A stretch of 19,835 nucleotides of DNA, taken from the NCBI GenBank assembly GCA_903933765.1, contig CAIZLI010000144.1, positions 1 to 19,835 of the forward strand, in the 5' to 3' direction. Origin of the DNA: an uncultured Bacteroidota bacterium (GTDB lineage: Bacteria; Bacteroidota; Bacteroidia; Chitinophagales; Chitinophagaceae). Each line of letters begins with the position of its first letter. Within the stretch, counting starts at the first letter, position 1. Below are positions 16,060 to 19,835 of this stretch, one piece after another. A program made the position numbers and the translations under genes. The notes beneath the pieces are model-generated. The model searched no databases. It was not told the origin of the DNA and saw nothing but the letters and a program-made list of their open reading frames with translations.

Positions 16060-17323
16060 TCTTCACCATTACAAAATCACCTGGCTTCAATCTTTTATTG
16101 GTATTGATCACCACTTCGTTGTCTACTTCCACACTGTCAAATTCTGTGCGGCCTAAATAACGTCCTGCTTCTTTTTTATCGACCAATACTTTTAATATCT
16201 GCCCTTCCTTAGACTGATTGATCTCGAGGCTAATTTCCTGTTGCACTTCCATGATCTCTTCGGCACGACGTTGTTTTTCTTCCGCAGGCACATCGTCTAC
16301 TAAGTCATGGGCACTTGTATTTTCTTCATGGCTATAGGTAAAGATGCCCACGCGATCAAATTTATGCAATTGTAAAAAGGCCTTTAGTTCTTCAATATCT
16401 TCCAATGTTTCTCCAGGGAAGCCTGCAATCAAAGTGGTACGAATGGCGATACCTGGCACACGCTTTCTGATTTCATAAATCAATTCGGTCATCTCCTCTC
16501 TGGTAATATTACGACGCATCGCTTTTAGCATATTATTGCTAGCATGTTGCAAAGGAATATCAATGTAGTTACAAATATTATCACGCTCACGCATCGCATC
16601 TAAAATGTCTAAAGGAAACTTAGAAGGATACGCATAGTGTAAACGGATCCACTCCACACCTTCTACATCGGCTAAGGCATGTAATAATTTAGGCAAGGCA
16701 CGCTCTTTATAAATATCCAATCCGTAATAAGTTAATTCCTGAGCAATCAACATCAATTCTTTCACCCCTTTCTTAACTAAGCCTTTAGCCTCATCCACCA
16801 ATTGCTCGATGGTTTTACTTACGTGCTGTCCTCGCATTAAAGGAATCGCACAAAAAGAACAGGTACGGTTACAACCTTCACTAATTTTTAAATAAGCATA
16901 ATGCTGAGGTGTACTTAATAAACGCTCTCCTAAAAGTTCTGCTTTATAATCTGCATTCAATTGATTCAAGATCAAAGGCAATTCCATAGTGCCAAACCAA
17001 GCATCTACTTCTGGTATTTCTGCAGCTAAGTCGCCTCTGTATCTTTCGCTCAAACAACCTGTCACATATACCTTATCTAATTTGCCTTTATTTTTTAAAG
17101 CCACTTGGTCTAAAATCGTGTTCACACTTTCTTCCTTTGCTTTGTCAATAAAGCCACAAGTATTCACCACCACAATATTATGGTCTAACTTTTTATTTTC
17201 GTGCACTACATCAATGTCATTGGCCACCAATTGACCACTTAGCATTTCACTATCCACTAAGTTTTTACTACAACCTAATGTGATGATATTGACCTTGTAC
17301 TGCTTTAAAGTTTTTGACTTCAT
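16013..17323 (-). CDS. rimO: Ribosomal protein S12 (Asp88) methylthiotransferase
   Basis: Radical-SAM enzyme that adds a methylthio group to an aspartate of ribosomal protein S12. In 436 residues the three expected parts are seen: the N-terminal UPF0004 domain with its own cluster cysteines at C18 (LGCSKNLVDSE), C56 (NTCGFID) and C90 (TGCLSER); the radical-SAM core with CNRTCSFC (C151, C155, C158); and a C-terminal TRAM domain starting near EGQILKVLVDKKEAG. GCSKNLVDSE is the RimO rather than MiaB form. It starts 34 bases after the prfC stop and is probably co-transcribed with it. The last 47 bases overlap the convergent AGMO-like gene; the C-terminus (YDYDLEGELVD) looks normal for the family, so the overlap is due to the other gene's longer tail. 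Confidence 0.96.
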   Translation of the reverse strand: MKSKTLKQYKVNIITLGCSKNLVDSEMLSGQLVANDIDVVHENKKLDHNIVVVNTCGFIDKAKEESVNTILDQVALKNKGKLDKVYVTGCLSERYRGDLAAEIPEVDAWFGTMELPLILNQLNADYKAELLGERLLSTPQHYAYLKISEGCNRTCSFCAIPLMRGQHVSKTIEQLVDEAKGLVKKGVKELMLIAQELTYYGLDIYKERALPKLLHALADVEGVEWIRLHYAYPSKFPLDILDAMRERDNICNYIDIPLQHASNNMLKAMRRNITREEMTELIYEIRKRVPGIAIRTTLIAGFPGETLEDIEELKAFLQLHKFDRVGIFTYSHEENTSAHDLVDDVPAEEKQRRAEEIMEVQQEISLEINQSKEGQILKVLVDKKEAGRYLGRTEFDSVEVDNEVVINTNKRLKPGDFVMVKITKAYDYDLEGELVD

Positions 17324-17335
17324 AAATGATGTTTG

Positions 17336-17350
17336 ACGAATTGAATTCGT
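17336..17350. repeat. Perfect inverted repeat between prfC and rimO
   Basis: Seven-base arms ACGAATT and AATTCGT around a single G occupy most of the 34-base gap between prfC and rimO. No U-tract follows on the minus strand, so it is not a terminator for prfC. It could be an operator, a processing site, or chance. Confidence 0.3.
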
Positions 17351-17357
17351 TTGTTTT

Positions 17358-18944
17358 TTATTTATTGACTTCGTTGGTGAAGTGGAAAGTAATGTCTGGA
17401 TTGTTGGTGATCTCCGTATTTAAGAACCATTCACTTTGTGCTAAATACACAGGTGAACCATCTTTATCTTCGGCTGCATTTTGCTGCTTATAACGTAAGA
17501 AGTCGTTCAATTTATTTTTATCCGTAGAAGTCAACCAACATGCTTTATAAAAAGGCAGGGTTCTGAATTCACAAGCCGCACCATACTCTTGTAATAAACG
17601 GTATTGAATTACTTCAAATTGTAAGTCCCCCACACAACCAATAATTTTTTTATTTCCACCAAACTGCGTGAACAACTGCGCCACACCTTCGTCTGTTAAC
17701 TGTTGAATCCCCTTCTCCAATTGCTTGGTCTTCATTGGATCCTTATTCACTAATTCTTTAAAAATCTCTGGAGAGAATGTAGGGATACCCGTAAAATAAA
17801 ATTTCTCCCCTTCGGTTAAAGTATCTCCAATCTTAAAATTACCTGTATCAAAAAGGCCCACCACATCACCTGGATAAGCGTCTTCCACGATATCCTTACT
17901 GCGTGCCAAGAACGTATAAGGATTGGTAAAACGCACATCCTTATCTAATCGCACATGCGTATAATATTTATTGCGCTCAAACCTACCGCTACAAACACGC
18001 ATGAAAGCGATTCTGTCTCTGTGTTTAGGATCTAAGTTGGCGTGAATCTTAAAAATAAATCCGCTGAACTTGTCTTCACCTGCTTGCACTTTTCTGACAC
18101 TTGTTTCTCTGTCACGTGGTGTAGGTGCAATCTGAATAAAAGTGTCCAACATTTCTTGGACCCCAAAATTATTCACCGCAGAACCAAAAAATACGGGGGC
18201 AATAGATCCAGACAAATAATCTGCAGGATTCAATGCGCCATATACGCCATCAATCAATTCAACATCTTCTCTTAATAAATCTGCATCACGGTCACCCACT
18301 TTTTGTTGCAATACCGGACTAGACAAATCACCTATCGCCACCACATCTTCATCGTCTGCTTTTGTGCTTGCTGTAAATAAACGTAAACTTTTATCATGTA
18401 AATTATACACGCCCTTAAACTCTTTACCACTATTAATAGGCCAGGTCATAGGATGTAAAGAGATTTTTAATTCTGCTTCTATTTCTTCTAATAAATCAAA
18501 CCTTTTTTTACCATCACGATCCATCTTATTAATGAACACAATCACCGGTGTGGCACGCATGCTACAAACTTCCATTAACCTTCTTGTTTGAGGTTCTACC
18601 CCGTTCACTGAATCAATCACCAATATCACACTATCCACTGCAGTTAAAGTTCTGTAAGTATCTTCTGCGAAATCCTTGTGACCTGGTGTATCTAATAAAT
18701 TAATCAAATTGCCTTTGTATTCAAAAGACATCACCGATGTCGCTACAGAGATACCTCTTTGACGTTCAATCTCCATGAAATCCGAAGTTGCATGCTTTTT
18801 GATCTTATTGCTTTTTACGGCGCCTGCAGTTTGGATGGCACCACCGAATAACAATAATTTCTCTGTCAAGGTCGTCTTACCAGCATCTGGGTGAGAGATG
18901 ATCGCAAAACTTTTTCTTCGGTTAATTTCTTTTTCGTACTTCAT
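17358..18944 (-). CDS. prfC: Peptide chain release factor 3
   Basis: Translational GTPase that recycles RF1/RF2 from terminating ribosomes. 528 residues, normal length. GTPase motifs are intact: G1 SHPDAGKTT (17-25), G2 region [11 protein letters not shown]3 DTPGH (85-89), G4 NKMD (139-142). RF3-specific segments follow ([32 protein letters not shown], and [13 protein letters not shown]), so it is RF3 and not EF-G or TypA. It is preceded by the lpdA terminator, so it has its own promoter, which I could not identify in the ~40 bases before the ATG. rimO follows 34 bases later. Confidence 0.97.
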   Translation of the reverse strand: MKYEKEINRRKSFAIISHPDAGKTTLTEKLLLFGGAIQTAGAVKSNKIKKHATSDFMEIERQRGISVATSVMSFEYKGNLINLLDTPGHKDFAEDTYRTLTAVDSVILVIDSVNGVEPQTRRLMEVCSMRATPVIVFINKMDRDGKKRFDLLEEIEAELKISLHPMTWPINSGKEFKGVYNLHDKSLRLFTASTKADDEDVVAIGDLSSPVLQQKVGDRDADLLREDVELIDGVYGALNPADYLSGSIAPVFFGSAVNNFGVQEMLDTFIQIAPTPRDRETSVRKVQAGEDKFSGFIFKIHANLDPKHRDRIAFMRVCSGRFERNKYYTHVRLDKDVRFTNPYTFLARSKDIVEDAYPGDVVGLFDTGNFKIGDTLTEGEKFYFTGIPTFSPEIFKELVNKDPMKTKQLEKGIQQLTDEGVAQLFTQFGGNKKIIGCVGDLQFEVIQYRLLQEYGAACEFRTLPFYKACWLTSTDKNKLNDFLRYKQQNAAEDKDGSPVYLAQSEWFLNTEITNNPDITFHFTNEVNK

Positions 18945-18981
18945 TATAATATTGTTCCTTACTTCCTTTTAATTGCATCTT

Positions 18982-19026
18982 ATTAAAAATGGCCCGCATT
19001 CAAAATCATTTGAAGCACGAGCCATT
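18982..19026 (-). terminator. Rho-independent terminator after lpdA, before prfC
   Basis: Read on the minus strand, arms at 19026-19009 and 19004-18988 form about 17 bp (AATGGCTCGTG with three wobbles, one C bulge, then TTCAAA pairing with TTTGAA) around a TGAT loop. TTTTTAATAA follows. It sits 21 bases after the lpdA stop and separates lpdA from prfC. It fills most of the 103-base gap 18945-19047. Confidence 0.88.
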
Positions 19027-19047
19027 CTGTATTTTATTCCAAGCTAG

Positions 19048-19689
19048 TTAGATATCAATTGCTTCGCCGTATGCTGCAGCAGTTGCTTCCTTCAAGCCTT
19101 CACTCATTGTTGGGTGTGGATGAATTGCATTTAAGATTTCATGTGCAGTGGTTTCTAATTTACGAGCTACCACAGCCTCAGCAATCATTTCTGTTACATT
19201 CATACCAATCATATGACATCCTAAGAATTCACCATATTTTGCATCAAAGATCACTTTCACAAAACCTTCGGTTGCACCCGCTGCAGAAGCTTTACCGCTC
19301 GCTACAAATGGGAACTTACCAACTTTGATTTCATATCCTGCTTCCTTCGCTGCTTTTTCTGTATAACCTACACTAGAGATTTCAGGGATACAATAAGTAC
19401 ATCCTGGAACATTGTTGTAGTCAATGCCTTCTGGCATATGTGCATGCTTCTTTTCCATGTATGCAATATGTTCTGCTGCGTTGATCCCTTCTTTTGCAGC
19501 TACGTGCGCCAATGCTTGGCCTGGAGAACAATCCCCAATTGCATAAATACCTGGAACAGCAGTTTGTCCAAACTTATCTACTACGACTCTTCCTTTATCT
19601 ACTTTAATGCCGTTTTGCTCTAATCCAATATTTTCGATATTCGCAACTACACCAGCAGCACTTAAAAGTACATCTGCTTCTAAAGTCAT
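19048..19689 (-). CDS. lpdA: Dihydrolipoyl dehydrogenase, C-terminal half (5' end lost at junction)
   Basis: E3 flavoprotein that reoxidises the lipoyl groups of 2-oxoacid dehydrogenase complexes, passing electrons via FAD to NAD. Only about 213 residues of a usual ~465 are present. They contain the end of the NAD domain (LEADVLLSAAGVVANIENIGL), the FAD-binding motif GIYAIGDCSPGQALAHVAAKEG, and the dimerisation domain ending HPHPTMSEGLKEA, with the catalytic His-Glu pair. The redox disulphide, FAD and most of the NAD domain would lie upstream, but the sequence there stops resembling this family just before the ATG at 19689. That ATG is an internal codon of the family, not a true start, so the gene is cut by a probable assembly junction rather than being naturally short. 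A strong terminator follows. Confidence 0.9.
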   Translation of the reverse strand: MTLEADVLLSAAGVVANIENIGLEQNGIKVDKGRVVVDKFGQTAVPGIYAIGDCSPGQALAHVAAKEGINAAEHIAYMEKKHAHMPEGIDYNNVPGCTYCIPEISSVGYTEKAAKEAGYEIKVGKFPFVASGKASAAGATEGFVKVIFDAKYGEFLGCHMIGMNVTEMIAEAVVARKLETTAHEILNAIHPHPTMSEGLKEATAAAYGEAIDI

Positions 19690-19748
19690 TGTAGAGGATC
19701 CTGCGAGGTTAAAAGGTTGAAATCTGGGCCATAAAAGGTTTCGGACAT
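19689..19748 (-). CDS. Possible N-terminus of another gene (GlyA-like), cut at the junction
   Basis: ATG at 19748, 25 bases after the preceding stop, reads MSETFYGPDFNLLTSQDPLQ and then meets TGA inside lpdA sequence. Up to the DP the string resembles the N-terminal segment of some actinobacterial serine hydroxymethyltransferases (form: YGPDF, then DPEIA). After DP the resemblance ends, which places the join at about 19689-19696. This is memory-based and weak. Confidence 0.25.
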
Positions 19749-19835
19749 GTCCAAACCCTATAGGGCGAAGGGGTTACGCGCTCGTAGCACCAGGAACGAT
19801 TGCCTGAATTTCCTCGAGCGAGACCGCTCCAATGC
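19690..19835. other. Terminal 146 bases unrelated to lpdA, probable chimeric contig end
   Basis: This stretch is about 52% GC (76 of 146 counted by hand), higher than the rest of the window by eye. In the lpdA frame it reads through non-family residues to a stop at 19774-19776. Its content looks like a stop-then-start gene boundary of another operon (see next two entries). A BamHI-type GGATCC at 19696-19701 and a perfect CCCTATAGGG palindrome at 19756-19765 are present, but neither proves vector. A true rearrangement in the organism is possible but less likely. Confidence 0.7.
19774..19835 (-). CDS. C-terminal 19 residues of an unidentified protein in the foreign tail
   Basis: On the minus strand the frame ending in TAA at 19774-19776 reads IGAVSLEEIQAIVPGATSA. 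This reads as a plausible C-terminus, with acidic and hydrophobic periodicity and no rare pattern, while the other two frames read poorly. It is too short to name. Confidence 0.3.
   Translation of the reverse strand, partial: IGAVSLEEIQAIVPGATSA

Noticed and set aside
19692..19701. TAGAGGATCC, a 10-base match to a common cloning polylinker
   Set aside because: The bases on both sides do not continue the polylinker, so vector contamination is not supported; a chimeric genomic join fits better.
1..19835. CRISPR, mobile element, defence, toxin-antitoxin, secondary metabolite or RNA genes
   Set aside because: No repeat-spacer pattern, transposase or integrase motif, tRNA cloverleaf or rRNA stretch was seen; the remaining open frames are antisense or out-of-frame shadows of the genes listed.

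Overview
The window is an AT-rich stretch (about 52% GC in the last 146 bases, clearly lower elsewhere by eye) of what looks like a Bacteroidota chromosome, probably family Chitinophagaceae. This is inferred from protein flavour (GH20 hexosaminidase, BshC, a 3D-domain protein, a DUF2452 protein, UbiD), from the lack of strong Shine-Dalgarno sequences, and from TAnnTTTG promoter elements. Both ends are incomplete: valS has no 5' end, and the lpdA-like gene on the minus strand loses its N-terminal half at an apparent junction near 19690. The window may therefore be a whole metagenomic contig.

Layout. 1-2740: valS (partial) then a GNAT acetyltransferase, both +. 2754-3716: an Lrp/AsnC regulator followed by a small membrane-anchored 3D-domain protein, both -. 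3833-5155: adenosylhomocysteinase (+), divergent from the regulator and closed by a strong terminator. 5256-8975: an exported GH20 beta-N-acetylhexosaminidase and, 6 bases later, an outer-membrane barrel protein with a POTRA-like N-terminus. 9027-9824: a lipocalin-like/DUF2452 protein. 9871-11673: UbiD-family decarboxylase (-), divergent over only 40 bp from pdxJ (+), followed by purE. 13082-14680: BshC, bacillithiol synthesis (-), divergent from an alkylglycerol-monooxygenase-like sterol-desaturase-family membrane protein. That protein's 3' end overlaps rimO (-). Then prfC (-), a long hairpin terminator, and the C-terminal half of lpdA (-).

Most of this is core metabolism and translation: tRNA charging, the methyl cycle, PLP, purines, a thiol cofactor, S12 modification, release factor 3 and 2-oxoacid dehydrogenase E3. 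The genes form short units of one to three rather than a dedicated system. I see no CRISPR array, transposase, integrase, phage gene, toxin-antitoxin pair, defence island, tRNA or rRNA. No stretch over 300 bases lacks a gene; the longest gaps (88 to 146 bases) are described below. I did not find a convincing undescribed system. The points most worth a second look are the foreign-looking terminal 146 bases, the two back-to-back promoter elements between ubiD and pdxJ with a nearly leaderless pdxJ, the palindrome between the Lrp-type regulator and ahcY, the lipocalin-like/DUF2452 fusion, and the hexosaminidase/outer-membrane-protein pair.
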